From positions 7,928,001-7,992,000 of the forward strand of contig NZ_CP066356.1 in the NCBI RefSeq assembly GCF_023278185.1: a stretch of DNA of 64,000 nt, written 5' to 3'. A model generated the notes under the pieces. It ran no database searches. It was not told the DNA's origin and saw only the letters and a program-made list of their open reading frames with translations. The position numbers and the translations under genes were made by a program. How positions within the stretch are numbered: the first letter of the stretch is position 1; each line of letters opens with the position of its first letter. Below are positions 33,684 to 42,565 of this stretch, one piece after another. This DNA comes from Bradyrhizobium elkanii USDA 76 (GTDB lineage: Bacteria; Pseudomonadota; Alphaproteobacteria; Rhizobiales; Xanthobacteraceae).

Positions 33684-34972
33684 CCAACGCTTCCACGCCC
33701 TCCATCGCTGCGGCCAAGCAGGAGCCCGGCAGCGCCCTGAGCTTCTATGCCGTCTGGCTGCTCGCAGCCATAACGCTCGTCGTGCTGCCGCTGGTGTTCG
33801 GCGCCGGCGGCTCGCTGACCTCGTTCTGCCTGATCGGCATCGCGATCATCTTTGCGCTGTCCTACAACATCCTGCTCGGCCAGACCGGGCTGCTGTCGTT
33901 CGGACACGCCGTGCAGTACGGCCTCGGCGGCTTCCTCGCCGTGCACGTCATGAATGCGGTCGCCAGCCACAACTGGCCGATCCCGCTGCCGGTGATCCCG
34001 CTGGTCGGCGGCATCGGCGGCATGGCGTTCGCCCTCCTCGTCGGCTGGGTGATGACCAAGCGCGCCGGCACCGTGTTCGCGATGATCTCGCTCGGCATCG
34101 GCGAACTGGTCGCCTCGTCGTCGCTGATCCTGCGCAGCGTGTTCGGCGGCGAGTCCGGCATCACCACCGACCGCACCTCGCTGATGCCGATGTTCGGCTG
34201 GACCTTCGGGCCGCAGATCCAGGTCTATTACCTGATCGCGTTCTGGGTGATGGTGTCGGCAATCGCGATGTATGCGCTGACCCGCACGCCGCTCGGGCGG
34301 ATCTGCAACGCGGTGCGCGACAATCCGGAACGCGTCGAGTTCATCGGCTACGATCCGCATGTGGTGCGCTACCTCGCCTACATGTTCGCCGGCTTCTTTG
34401 CCGGCATCGCCGGCGGGCTGACCGCGATCAACTTCGAGATCGCCAATTCGGCCTATCTCGGCGCGACGCAATCGGGCCTCGTGCTGTTCTCCGCGTTCAT
34501 CGGCGGCACCGCCTATTTCTTCGGTCCGATCCTCGGCGCCATCCTGGTGACCTATCTGCAGCTCGGGCTGACCAGCGTCACCTCGGTCTGGCAGCTCTAT
34601 TTCGGCATCATCTTCATCGGCATCGTGATGTTCGCGCCCGGCGGCATCGCCGGCATCCTGATGAAGCACCGTCCGCTGATCCGCGCCGGGACCCTCAGCA
34701 CCGTGATCCCGTCCTATCTGGTCGCGGCGATCCCGACGCTGGCGCTGGCGCTCGGCGTCATCCTGACCATCGAGACCGTTGCGCGCTTCTCGGGCGGCGA
34801 GCCGATCAATCTGCTCGGCATCCCGTTCGTCGCGACGGCGCCGACGACCTGGGCGACCGCGGCGGTTCTGCTCGTCGGCGGCTTCCTGGTCGCACGCATC
34901 ACCTGGCGGCGCGTCGCGGAAGCCTGGGACCGCGCCGCGACGGTGGCCCGTGACCGGGGGTATCTCGCATGA
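33680..34972 (+). CDS. livM: ABC importer permease, LivM family, with C-terminal extension, 430 aa
   Basis: Contains SYNILLGQTGLLSFGHAVQYGLGGFLAV, the LivM signature, and about ten membrane segments. LivM is usually 300-360 residues; this one continues with two more hydrophobic helices after residue 345 (YLVAAIPTLALALGVILTIE and WATAAVLLVGGFLVARITW) before the stop. It overlaps both livH and livG by four bases (the livG start is its last codon region). The extension may be a membrane anchor or a regulatory element. Confidence 0.9.
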   Translation: MTNASTPSIAAAKQEPGSALSFYAVWLLAAITLVVLPLVFGAGGSLTSFCLIGIAIIFALSYNILLGQTGLLSFGHAVQYGLGGFLAVHVMNAVASHNWPIPLPVIPLVGGIGGMAFALLVGWVMTKRAGTVFAMISLGIGELVASSSLILRSVFGGESGITTDRTSLMPMFGWTFGPQIQVYYLIAFWVMVSAIAMYALTRTPLGRICNAVRDNPERVEFIGYDPHVVRYLAYMFAGFFAGIAGGLTAINFEIANSAYLGATQSGLVLFSAFIGGTAYFFGPILGAILVTYLQLGLTSVTSVWQLYFGIIFIGIVMFAPGGIAGILMKHRPLIRAGTLSTVIPSYLVAAIPTLALALGVILTIETVARFSGGEPINLLGIPFVATAPTTWATAAVLLVGGFLVARITWRRVAEAWDRAATVARDRGYLA

Positions 34973-35718
34973 CCGCTGCCATTCAAGTCAACGCCGTCGA
35001 GAAGAGCTTCGGCAATGTCCAGATCATCCGCGATCTCAATCTCAGCGTCGCCAAGGGCGAGCGTCACGCCATCATCGGCCCCAACGGCGCCGGCAAGTCG
35101 ACGACGTTCAACCTGATCAGCGGTCACATCAAGCCGACCTCGGGCGAGATCCGCCTCAACGGCGAGGTGACCTCGGGCTTGCGGCCCTTCGAGATCAACC
35201 GGCGCGGGCTGTCGCGCTCGTTCCAGGTCACCAACGTGTTCGCCCGCATGACGGTGTGGGAGAACGTCCGCTGCGCCGTGCTGTGGGCGACCGGCCACCG
35301 CTACGCGTTCTGGAAGAACGTCGACAATCTGCCCGAGGTGAAGCAGCGCACCGCGCAGATCCTCGACGACATCCATCTCAGCCACCGCCGCGACGTGCCG
35401 GCGGGCCTTCTGACCTATGCCGAGCAGCGCGAGCTCGAGATCGGCATCACGATCGCCGGCGGCGCCAGCGTCATCATGCTGGACGAACCGACCGCGGGCA
35501 TGAGCCACGCCGAGACCGAGCGCGCCGTCGCCCTGATCCGCCGCCTCACCGAGGGGCGCACGCTGGTCATCGTCGAGCACGACATGAGCGTGGTGTTCGG
35601 CCTCGCCGACCGCATCTCGGTCTTGGTCTACGGCCACATCATCGCCTCCGGCACGCCGGAGGAGATCCGCGGCAATCCCAAGGTCAAGGAAGCCTATCTC
35701 GGCGAGGAGATCGACTGA
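34969..35718 (+). CDS. livG: ABC importer ATPase, LivG family, 249 aa
   Basis: Walker A HAIIGPNGAGKSTTFN is canonical, Walker B is VIMLDEPTAG. The signature reads LLTYAEQRELEIG: the conserved glycine of L-S/T-x-G-x-Q is Ala here. With LivF it hydrolyses ATP for the LivH/LivM permease. Start overlaps livM by four bases; its stop overlaps the livF start by one base (TGATG). The signature change should weaken the ATP site it forms with LivF Walker A. Confidence 0.9.
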   Translation: MTAAIQVNAVEKSFGNVQIIRDLNLSVAKGERHAIIGPNGAGKSTTFNLISGHIKPTSGEIRLNGEVTSGLRPFEINRRGLSRSFQVTNVFARMTVWENVRCAVLWATGHRYAFWKNVDNLPEVKQRTAQILDDIHLSHRRDVPAGLLTYAEQRELEIGITIAGGASVIMLDEPTAGMSHAETERAVALIRRLTEGRTLVIVEHDMSVVFGLADRISVLVYGHIIASGTPEEIRGNPKVKEAYLGEEID

Positions 35719-36413
35719 TGCTCGAGGTCAGGAATCTTCACGCCTATTACGGCAAGAGCCACATCCTGCAAGGCGTCGATCTCGACATCGCGGCCGGCGA
35801 GGTGGTCAGCCTGCTCGGCCGCAATGGCGTCGGCCGCTCCACCACGGTCAAGGCGATCATGGGCGAGGTGCCGCCGCAGGGCACCATCCGCTTCAAGGGC
35901 CAGGACATCGCAGGCCTGCCGAGCCACAAGATCGCCCGCCTCGGGCTCGGCTATGTGCCCGAGCATCGCGACATCTTCCCGGGGCTGACAGTTCGCCAGA
36001 ACCTGATCCTCGGCATCAAGGACCCGCGCCGCCCCGGCAAGTGGCGGCTGCAGGAGATGCTCGACATGTTCCCGAACCTCGCCGCGCGCGCCGACACGCC
36101 GGCGGGCGTGCTGTCGGGCGGCGAGAAGCAGATGCTGACCACCTGCCGCACGCTGCTCGGCGACCCCGAACTGATGATGATCGACGAGCCGACCGAAGGC
36201 CTGGCGCCGCTGATCGTGCAGCAGGTCGGCGAATTGATCGCACGGATCGCCAAGGCCGGCGTCGCCATCCTCTTGGTCGAGCAGAAGCTGTCGATCGCGA
36301 TGAAGATCTCGAACCGGGTCTACATCATGGGCCACGGCCGCGTCGTGTTCGAAGGCACCCCCGACCAGCTCAAGTCGAATGCCGCCGTCCGCGAGGAATG
36401 GCTCGAGGTTTGA
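35718..36413 (+). CDS. livF: ABC importer ATPase, LivF family, with Walker A Lys-to-Arg, 231 aa
   Basis: Begins MLEVRNLHAYYGKSHILQGV. Walker A reads LLGRNGVGRSTTV: the invariant Lys that contacts ATP phosphates is Arg, encoded by CGC. Walker B LMMIDEPTEGLAP and the signature LSGGEKQ are intact. The protein is the second ATPase of the importer and starts at the last base of the livG stop. The Arg change lies in the same composite site as the livG signature change. Whether the protein still binds ATP there is unknown. Confidence 0.88.
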   Translation: MLEVRNLHAYYGKSHILQGVDLDIAAGEVVSLLGRNGVGRSTTVKAIMGEVPPQGTIRFKGQDIAGLPSHKIARLGLGYVPEHRDIFPGLTVRQNLILGIKDPRRPGKWRLQEMLDMFPNLAARADTPAGVLSGGEKQMLTTCRTLLGDPELMMIDEPTEGLAPLIVQQVGELIARIAKAGVAILLVEQKLSIAMKISNRVYIMGHGRVVFEGTPDQLKSNAAVREEWLEV

Positions 36414-36470
36414 GGCGGGACACCGGCGGATCGACAAAGCGATCGAACGTCGGCCTAGCAGCGCCATCGG

Positions 36471-36560
36471 TCAGTTCGCGAACACGACCCAGACCAGCAC
36501 GACCAAGAGACTGTGGAAACAAATTATCGAAGCCAGGAATAGCCAGTCGTCTCTGGTCAT
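36471..36560 (-). CDS. Possible 29-residue membrane peptide
   Basis: An ATG at 36560 opens a 29-codon frame that ends TGA at 36471. The peptide starts MTRDDW and then is almost wholly hydrophobic (LFLASIICF, LLVVLVWVVF), a single helix with a charged N-terminus, like known small inner-membrane proteins. I see no Shine-Dalgarno box and it is opposite to livF, so this is tentative. It lies in the 290-bp gap between livF and the araC gene, which otherwise holds nothing clear. Confidence 0.3.
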   Translation of the reverse strand: MTRDDWLFLASIICFHSLLVVLVWVVFAN

Positions 36561-36705
36561 GGGGCCGAAAACCGCGGCCGAAGCGCGGCGACAGCGACAC
36601 GCGAGTTGGGAAAAGAGGCTCGACCGCATGGGACTGCCCTAGCGGAGTGCGCTCCGCCAGGTCTTGCTAGTCTGTGCCAGCTACTTGAGAGCTCGTGTCA
36701 GCCCA

Positions 36706-37752
36706 TCACCGATCGCCATTCGAACTGCGATAGGCCCTTGGCGTCAGGCCGGTCCAACGGACGAACGCATGTGTGAAGGAAGAGACCTCGCTGTAGCCCA
36801 ATAGCCACGCGATTTTGGAAATCGGCAGCTCCTCGTCTTCGAGGTAATGGCGGGCAAGGGCAATTCGAAACGCCTTGAGAACGTCTGAAAAGTCCGCCCC
36901 CTCCGACGACAACGCTCGAGCGAGCGTCCTGCGGCTCATGCCAAGACGACGCGCGACCGCCTCGGCATTGGCTTTGCCGTGCGGAAGCAGCTGGGCGATA
37001 TGGCCTTCGACGCGAGAGCGCACGCTGCTTCGTCTCGATGCCCGGTTACGAAGCGCTTCGTCGGCATATTGAAGCAACATCCTGTTGAGATGCAGATCAG
37101 CACCCACGACAGGCAATGCGCCGATCCGGGACGGAAACAAGAGCTCGTCCCTGTCCGCTGCAAATTCGATCTCGCATCCGAGAAGGGATCGCACATCCAA
37201 CGGCGTTTCTCGTCTGGCGTGCTTCAACTTGATTTGCTTCGGGACCAGCCTGCCGTCAGTCAGTGCGCGGCAAATACGGATCAGCGTAACCAGCCAGAAT
37301 TCCGCATGGTGACGATCCGACGACCGATCGATGTTGACATATTCGAACCCGATGGCGAAGCCGCGATCCAGCGAGCTCCGCAACCGCACACCCTCGTTGT
37401 TAATCGCGCAGTAGCGTCCGCCGATTCGCAAGGCGTCAACGAGATGCTCCGATGAAGCCATGACGTAGTACAGAAGCCCGATCTCGCCCAGCTCGAAGCC
37501 TTGAGCCAGATGGAGTCCGAAGCAGTCGTCCTGCAATTCCCTTGCGGCGAGTTCGAGCAGCCTGACCTGCGCTCGCGCATCGATGCGGCGCTTGCGGTCC
37601 TCGACGTCGTCGATTGCCAGGCCCGCAGCTGACACGATCGGGGCCGGATCAACCTGCGCCTCGCGCAGCCGGGCACATGTGAGACGCGCGATTCCCCCGG
37701 CAGAGCTCGGTATTGACGGCAAGGCGCTTGCAAGGCGTATGGCGGTTTTCAT
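36706..37752 (-). CDS. AraC family transcriptional regulator (OruR-like), 348 aa
   Basis: N-terminal arabinose-binding-type domain (GLLYYVMASSEHLVDALRIGGRYCAINNEGV) and two C-terminal helix-turn-helix motifs: AEAVARRLGMSRRTLARALSSEG and ISKIAWLLGYSEVSSFTHAF. This is the AraC branch with N-terminal Arabinose_bd domain, often controlling amine, arginine or ornithine catabolism. Third-position GC is lower than in neighbours. Transcribed away from the guanidine operon; convergent with livF. Target unknown. Confidence 0.88.
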   Translation of the reverse strand: MKTAIRLASALPSIPSSAGGIARLTCARLREAQVDPAPIVSAAGLAIDDVEDRKRRIDARAQVRLLELAARELQDDCFGLHLAQGFELGEIGLLYYVMASSEHLVDALRIGGRYCAINNEGVRLRSSLDRGFAIGFEYVNIDRSSDRHHAEFWLVTLIRICRALTDGRLVPKQIKLKHARRETPLDVRSLLGCEIEFAADRDELLFPSRIGALPVVGADLHLNRMLLQYADEALRNRASRRSSVRSRVEGHIAQLLPHGKANAEAVARRLGMSRRTLARALSSEGADFSDVLKAFRIALARHYLEDEELPISKIAWLLGYSEVSSFTHAFVRWTGLTPRAYRSSNGDR

Positions 37753-37852
37753 TCGGCACCGAACTGTGTTCGTGGCGCAGCGTCGGGAGCTTCCGGGATC
37801 CGATTTTGACCTATGTCAAATGAGCCCATCCGGTCTGACACCATCTCGCAAT

Positions 37853-38095
37853 TTAATGACCCGGGATCGCAAGACGCAACGGACGCAAATCGTCTAGCCG
37901 ATTGCTTCGCGGCCACTCCATTGCTGCCTTGAAACGACGGCAGTCGGCTTCCAATTGGGCCCGCGCGGGGGCGAACTCGTCATGGGCTTGGTCAAGCATG
38001 CAAATTCGCTGGGACAGGCGATTGGCGCCGAAGCGAACGACCATATGAGCTAGGTCGTGGTTGAAGAAACACGTGCCCAGCATAGCGGCATTCAT
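37853..38095 (-). CDS. Possible small hypothetical protein, 80 aa
   Basis: An 80-codon frame with the middle FNHDLAHMVVRFGANRLSQR and a helical Glu/Arg-rich region LEADCRRFKAAMEW. No ribosome site is visible, and it overlaps the start of the plus-strand small gene by about 40 bp. Both cannot use all of that space as coding; I keep this at low confidence. Confidence 0.3.
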   Translation of the reverse strand: MNAAMLGTCFFNHDLAHMVVRFGANRLSQRICMLDQAHDEFAPARAQLEADCRRFKAAMEWPRSNRLDDLRPLRLAIPGH

Positions 38096-38347
38096 CGTTC
38101 AGTTCATTACACGATCATTGAAGGCGAGGCTGCGGGCACCTGGCGTTACTCGTTTTCCGTCCGCGATCGCAACTTCTCGGGAACGGTTCAGGCGGTCCTG
38201 GGATTGCTGGCGGCACGCCGCGTAAGGATGAAGATCGATCGGGTGTTAAGGCAAAACGCGTCAATTGATGATCAACGCTCGCAGCGGCCGGAGAAGGAGG
38301 TCGAGACGCCCCCTCCGCTCGACCCACCGGCCGATCCCAAGGACTAG
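38057..38347 (+). CDS. Small hypothetical protein, 96 aa
   Basis: Starts at GTG 38057. Core HYTIIEGEAAGTWRYSFSVRDRNFSGTVQAVLGLLAARRVRMKIDRVLR resembles small rhizobial proteins with a W-R-Y beta hairpin and an A-A-R-R-V helix followed by IDR. The tail is acidic and Pro-rich. The first 15 residues are weak and a later start is possible. No partner gene; it ends just before the carboxylase stop on the opposite strand. Confidence 0.45.
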   Translation: MVEETRAQHSGIHRSVHYTIIEGEAAGTWRYSFSVRDRNFSGTVQAVLGLLAARRVRMKIDRVLRQNASIDDQRSQRPEKEVETPPPLDPPADPKD

Positions 38348-38365
38348 TGCGGCTGTGTAGCCGCT

Positions 38366-41300
38366 CTAGCCCGGCCGGAGCAACGCCACGACATCGCCCG
38401 CGCGCAGTGTCTGGCCGGGCTTCACCGGCACCGACGCGATGCGGCCCGCGGCGGGCGCGTGCACCGAAATCTCCATCTTCATGGATTCGATGATGGCCAG
38501 CACGTCGCCGGCCGCGACCTTGGCGCCCTCCTCGACCAGGACTTTCCAGATGTTGCCGGGCACTTCGGAGAAGGCGCCGATCTGGCCGTCGGGAATCCCC
38601 GTCGCCGTGACACCCGCATCGATCGACTCCACCGGCGTCTCGTCGAGCTTCATCTCGCGCCAGCGCTGGCGCTCGGCGTCGAACGCGGACTGCTGCGTCG
38701 CCTTGAACGCGGCGATCGACGGCCGCGCCTCGGCCAGCGACTTGGCGTAGTCGGCGTAGGAGAATTCGCCCTCTTCGATCCGGATGTCGTATTGCCCGTG
38801 CGGGAACGCGGCGCGCGCGTCGAGCAGTTCATCGGCGTCGACCGGGAAGAAGCGGATCTTGTCGAAGAACCGCAGCAACCAGGGATGATTGGGCTCGAAC
38901 ACCCGCGTGGTGCGCCAGGTGTTCCAGACCTGGATGGTGCGGCCGAACAGCTGGTAGCCGCCCGGCCCCTCCATGCCGTAGATGCACATATAGGCGCCGC
39001 CGATCCCGACCGCGTTCTCCGGCGTCCAGGTCCGCGCCGGGTTGTACTTCGTGGTCACCAGCCGATGCCGCGGGTCGAGCGGCGTCGCCACTGGCGCGCC
39101 GAGATAGACGTCGCCGAGGCCGAGTACGAAATAGTCGGCGTCGAACACGATGCGGCGGACATCATCCTCGCTCGCAAGCCCGTTGATGCGCCGGATGAAC
39201 TCGACATTCGATGGACACCATGGCGCGTCCGCGCGCACCAGCTCCTGATATTTGCGCATCGCGAGCTCGGCCTGCGGATCGCGCCACGACAGCGGCAGAT
39301 GCACGGTGCGGCTCGGCACCCGCATGGCGTCAACCGGCGGCAATTCGCGCTCGATCCGCCGCAGCACGTCGAGCAATTTTCCGCGCGACAACATGGTGCC
39401 GTCATAATGGATCTGCAGCGAGCGGATGCCGGGCGTCAGATCGATCAGGCCGGCGAGCTTCGCCTCTTCCAGCGCCTGCGCCAGCACGTGCACGCGCAGC
39501 CGCAGCGCGATGTCGAGCTCCATCGGGCCGTATTCGACCAGCAGATTGTCGTCGCCGGCGCGCCGGTACACCACCGGGATCGGGCCGTCATCGTTACGTC
39601 CGACAACTGCCGAGCCGAGCTCGGGCGCGCGCAGCACCGTGGGGCCGGCCACCGGATCGTCGCGCTTGACCGGAACGAAGCGGACCGTGTCGCCGGGCCT
39701 GAGCTGGCCAACCTTCCAGAGCTCGTCGCGTGCGACGACGGCCGGACAGACGAAGCCGCCGAGGCTCGGTCCATCGGGGCCGAGGATGATCGGCATGTCG
39801 CCGGTGAAGTCGATCGAGCCGACCGCGTAGGCGTTGTCGTGGATGTTCGACGGATGCAGCCCGGCCTCGCCGCCATCGGCGCGGGCCCAGCGCGGCTTCG
39901 GCCCGATCAGCCGCACGCCGGTGCGCGCGCTGTTGAAATGCACCTCATAGCTTGCCGCGAACAGCGTTTCGATATCCTCGTCGAGGAAGAAGTCCGGCGC
40001 GCCGTGCGGGCCGTAGACCACGCCGATCTGCCACGCCGATGTGAGCTGCGGCCGCTCGTCCTCCGTGGCGCGCCGCGGCGCCGCAAGGCCCGATGGCTCG
40101 GCGCCGATATGCAAGACGTCGCCGGCCTTCAGCGAACCCGTCGCATGGCCGCCGAAGGCGCCGAGCGCAAATACGGCCCGCGACCCGAGAATTTCGGGCA
40201 CGTCGATGCCGCCGCGCACGGCGAGATAGCTGCGCTGACCGGGACCCTTGATGCTGCCGATCGCGAGCGTCTGGCCGGCGCGCACGGCGAGCGGTTCGTC
40301 ATACGCGACATCCGTGCCGTCGAGCGATGCCCTCATCCGCGCGCCCGAGAGCGCGACGATCGCATCGGTGTTGAAGCGCAAGGTCGGTCCGTTGACCGTC
40401 AGCTCCAGCGCCGTCGTTACTTCCGGATTGCCGACCACGCGATTGGCGAGGCGAAACGACCGTTCATCCATCGGGCCGCTCGGCGGCACGCCGACGTGCC
40501 AGAGATGCAAGCGGCCCGGCAGTTCCTGCACCCCGCTCTGCGCACCCGGCGCGACCACGTCGATGGTGCGCGGGCGATAGGCGAAGGCGCCGAGCACACT
40601 GGTCGCCACCTGGCCGCCGCGGAACACGTCGGAGGCAGCAATCGCGCGCAGATAGTCCAGATTGGTCTCGATGCCGGCCACAACCGTATCGTCCAGCGCC
40701 TGTGAAAGCCGCGCGATCGCGGCCTCGCGCGTCTCGGCTGAAACGATGATCTTGGCCAGCATCGGATCGTAGAACGGCGACACTTCGGTGCCGGTCTCGA
40801 TCCAGCCGTCGATCCGTGCATCCGGCGAAAAGCTGACCTGCGTCAGGCGGCCCGCGCTCGGGCGAAAGCCGGTGCCCGGATTCTCGGCATAGAGCCGGAC
40901 CTCGATCGCAGCTCCCTTTGGCGCGAGCGCGCCCGCCTGGCCGAGCACGTCATCGCCGGCCGCCTGCCGGATCATCCATTCGACGAGGTCGACGCCCGTG
41001 ACCTGCTCGGTGACGGGATGCTCGACCTGCAGGCGGGTGTTGACCTCGAGGAAGTAGAAATCCTCGCGCTCGACGTCGTAGATGAACTCGACCGTGCCGG
41101 CGGACTCGTACGAGACCGCCTTGCCCAGCGAGACCGCGGCCGCGTGCAGTCGCCGGCGGATGTCGGCGGACAGCCCCGGCGCGGGCGTCTCCTCAAAGAC
41201 CTTCTGATTGCGCCGCTGCAGCGAGCAATCGCGTTCGCCGAGCGCGACCACGTCGCCCTTGCCATTGCCGAAGATCTGCACCTCGATATGGCGGGCACGG

Positions 41301-41908
41301 GCGACGAACCGTTCGAGATAGACCCGGGCGTCGCCGAAGCTTGCCCGCGCGGTGCGCTGCACCGATTCGAAGCGCTCGCGCAGCGTCGCCATGTCGTGAC
41401 ACAGCTGCATGCCGATGCCGCCGCCGCCCGCCGTGCTCTTTAGCATCACCGGAAAGCCGATCGCTTCCGCCTGTTGCACCGCCTCGTCGATGGTCTCGAG
41501 CAGGCCTGAGCCCGGCAGCAGCGGCACGCCGCTGCGCTCGGCAATCTCACGCGCGCGGTGCTTGAGGCCGAAAGCGTCGAGATGCTCAGGCCGCGGCCCG
41601 ATGAATTTGATGCCATGCTCGGCGAGCCGCTCGGCGAAGCGGCGGTTCTCCGACAGGAAGCCGTAGCCGGGATGCACCGCCTGCGCACCGGTGGCAAGGC
41701 ACGCCGCCATGATCGCATCGACATTGAGATAGCTCTCCGCGGCGGGCGCAGGACCGATCCGCACCGCCTCGTCGGCGTCGAGCACCGGCCGGGTGAAGCG
41801 GTCGGCGTCGGAATAGACCGCGACCGAAGAGATGCCCATGCGGCGCAATGTTCTGCCGATCCGCCCGGCGATCTCGCCGCGGTTGGCAATCAGGACCTTG
41901 CTGAACAT
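38366..41908 (-). CDS. uca: Biotin-dependent urea/guanidine carboxylase, 1180 aa
   Basis: Four modules: biotin carboxylase (residues about 1-450, with KVLIANRGEIAGRI and the ATP-grasp KSTAGGGGIGMQ); KipA/AHS2 (about 470-780, APGAQSGVQELPGR); KipI/AHS1 (about 800-1050); biotinyl domain with IESMKMEIS near the end, Lys being biotinylated. It carboxylates urea or guanidine with bicarbonate and ATP. The riboswitch and DUF1989 partners upstream in the operon favour guanidine, giving carboxyguanidine. Starts 3 bp after the second DUF1989 gene. No allophanate hydrolase is fused or adjacent. Confidence 0.9.
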   Translation of the reverse strand: MFSKVLIANRGEIAGRIGRTLRRMGISSVAVYSDADRFTRPVLDADEAVRIGPAPAAESYLNVDAIMAACLATGAQAVHPGYGFLSENRRFAERLAEHGIKFIGPRPEHLDAFGLKHRAREIAERSGVPLLPGSGLLETIDEAVQQAEAIGFPVMLKSTAGGGGIGMQLCHDMATLRERFESVQRTARASFGDARVYLERFVARARHIEVQIFGNGKGDVVALGERDCSLQRRNQKVFEETPAPGLSADIRRRLHAAAVSLGKAVSYESAGTVEFIYDVEREDFYFLEVNTRLQVEHPVTEQVTGVDLVEWMIRQAAGDDVLGQAGALAPKGAAIEVRLYAENPGTGFRPSAGRLTQVSFSPDARIDGWIETGTEVSPFYDPMLAKIIVSAETREAAIARLSQALDDTVVAGIETNLDYLRAIAASDVFRGGQVATSVLGAFAYRPRTIDVVAPGAQSGVQELPGRLHLWHVGVPPSGPMDERSFRLANRVVGNPEVTTALELTVNGPTLRFNTDAIVALSGARMRASLDGTDVAYDEPLAVRAGQTLAIGSIKGPGQRSYLAVRGGIDVPEILGSRAVFALGAFGGHATGSLKAGDVLHIGAEPSGLAAPRRATEDERPQLTSAWQIGVVYGPHGAPDFFLDEDIETLFAASYEVHFNSARTGVRLIGPKPRWARADGGEAGLHPSNIHDNAYAVGSIDFTGDMPIILGPDGPSLGGFVCPAVVARDELWKVGQLRPGDTVRFVPVKRDDPVAGPTVLRAPELGSAVVGRNDDGPIPVVYRRAGDDNLLVEYGPMELDIALRLRVHVLAQALEEAKLAGLIDLTPGIRSLQIHYDGTMLSRGKLLDVLRRIERELPPVDAMRVPSRTVHLPLSWRDPQAELAMRKYQELVRADAPWCPSNVEFIRRINGLASEDDVRRIVFDADYFVLGLGDVYLGAPVATPLDPRHRLVTTKYNPARTWTPENAVGIGGAYMCIYGMEGPGGYQLFGRTIQVWNTWRTTRVFEPNHPWLLRFFDKIRFFPVDADELLDARAAFPHGQYDIRIEEGEFSYADYAKSLAEARPSIAAFKATQQSAFDAERQRWREMKLDETPVESIDAGVTATGIPDGQIGAFSEVPGNIWKVLVEEGAKVAAGDVLAIIESMKMEISVHAPAAGRIASVPVKPGQTLRAGDVVALLRPG

Positions 41909-41911
41909 GCC

Positions 41912-42565
41912 TCACGCCTCCGGCTCGACGATCGCGACGTCGAAGATCGTGACCTGCACCGGCGTCGGGAAGAAGCCGTTGCAGGGATTGTTGATCTGCG
42001 GACAGTTCGAGATCAGGCACAGCACGTCCATCTCGGCCACCAGCTCGATGGCGTCGCCCGGCTTGGAGACGCCATCGACCACGGTGAAATTGCCGGCGGG
42101 ATCGATCGGCACGTTCATGAAGAAGTTGAGATTCGGCACGATGTCGCGCTTCGACATGCCGTGTTTCGCGGCTTCGATCACGAAATTCTCGCGACAGGCG
42201 TGCTGGTAGCGGGTCTGGTGCCCGAACCGCACGGTGTTGCTCTCGCAGGAGCAGGCGCCCGCCGAGGTGTCGTGCAGGCCGCAACTGTCGGCCGTCACGC
42301 GCAGCATCACGCGACCTTCGTTGGACATGATCCTGGTGCCCAGCCCGACATAGGCTGAGCCCTGCGCGCGCAGCGTATCCTGGCCGCTGTAGCGCTCGCC
42401 GAAATCACTGGCGCAATAGAACAGCGTGTCGACCGCCTGCTGGCCATGGCTATCGGTGATCCGCAGCGTCTGTCCCTTGCGGATGATCGCCGACCACGGT
42501 TTGCGCGCGGGAATTTCGACATCGAGGACGATGCGGCCGCCGGTGCGAACAGATTGAACGGTCAT
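41912..42565 (-). CDS. DUF1989 protein, urea amidolyase-associated protein 2 (carboxyguanidine deiminase subunit type), 217 aa
   Basis: Contains DSHGQQAVDTLFYCASDFGERYSGQDT and, further on, DSCGLHDTSAGACSCES, then HACRENFVIEA and a final NPCNGFFPTPVQV; the Cys/His-rich middle is typical of DUF1989 and may bind Zn. With its partner upstream it corresponds to the two-subunit carboxyguanidine deiminase (CgdAB type), which converts carboxyguanidine to allophanate and ammonia. Starts at ATGA overlapping the partner's stop; assignment as A or B subunit is not made. Confidence 0.82.
   Translation of the reverse strand: MTVQSVRTGGRIVLDVEIPARKPWSAIIRKGQTLRITDSHGQQAVDTLFYCASDFGERYSGQDTLRAQGSAYVGLGTRIMSNEGRVMLRVTADSCGLHDTSAGACSCESNTVRFGHQTRYQHACRENFVIEAAKHGMSKRDIVPNLNFFMNVPIDPAGNFTVVDGVSKPGDAIELVAEMDVLCLISNCPQINNPCNGFFPTPVQVTIFDVAIVEPEA

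Noticed and set aside
36379..36642. 87-codon plus-strand frame overlapping the livF end
   Set aside because: No ribosome site and no domain; it overlaps the livF stop in another frame.
38459..40705. 748-codon plus-strand frame
   Set aside because: It runs antisense through the carboxylase gene; the translation is Arg/Asp/His-rich with no domain, while the minus strand has clear domains.
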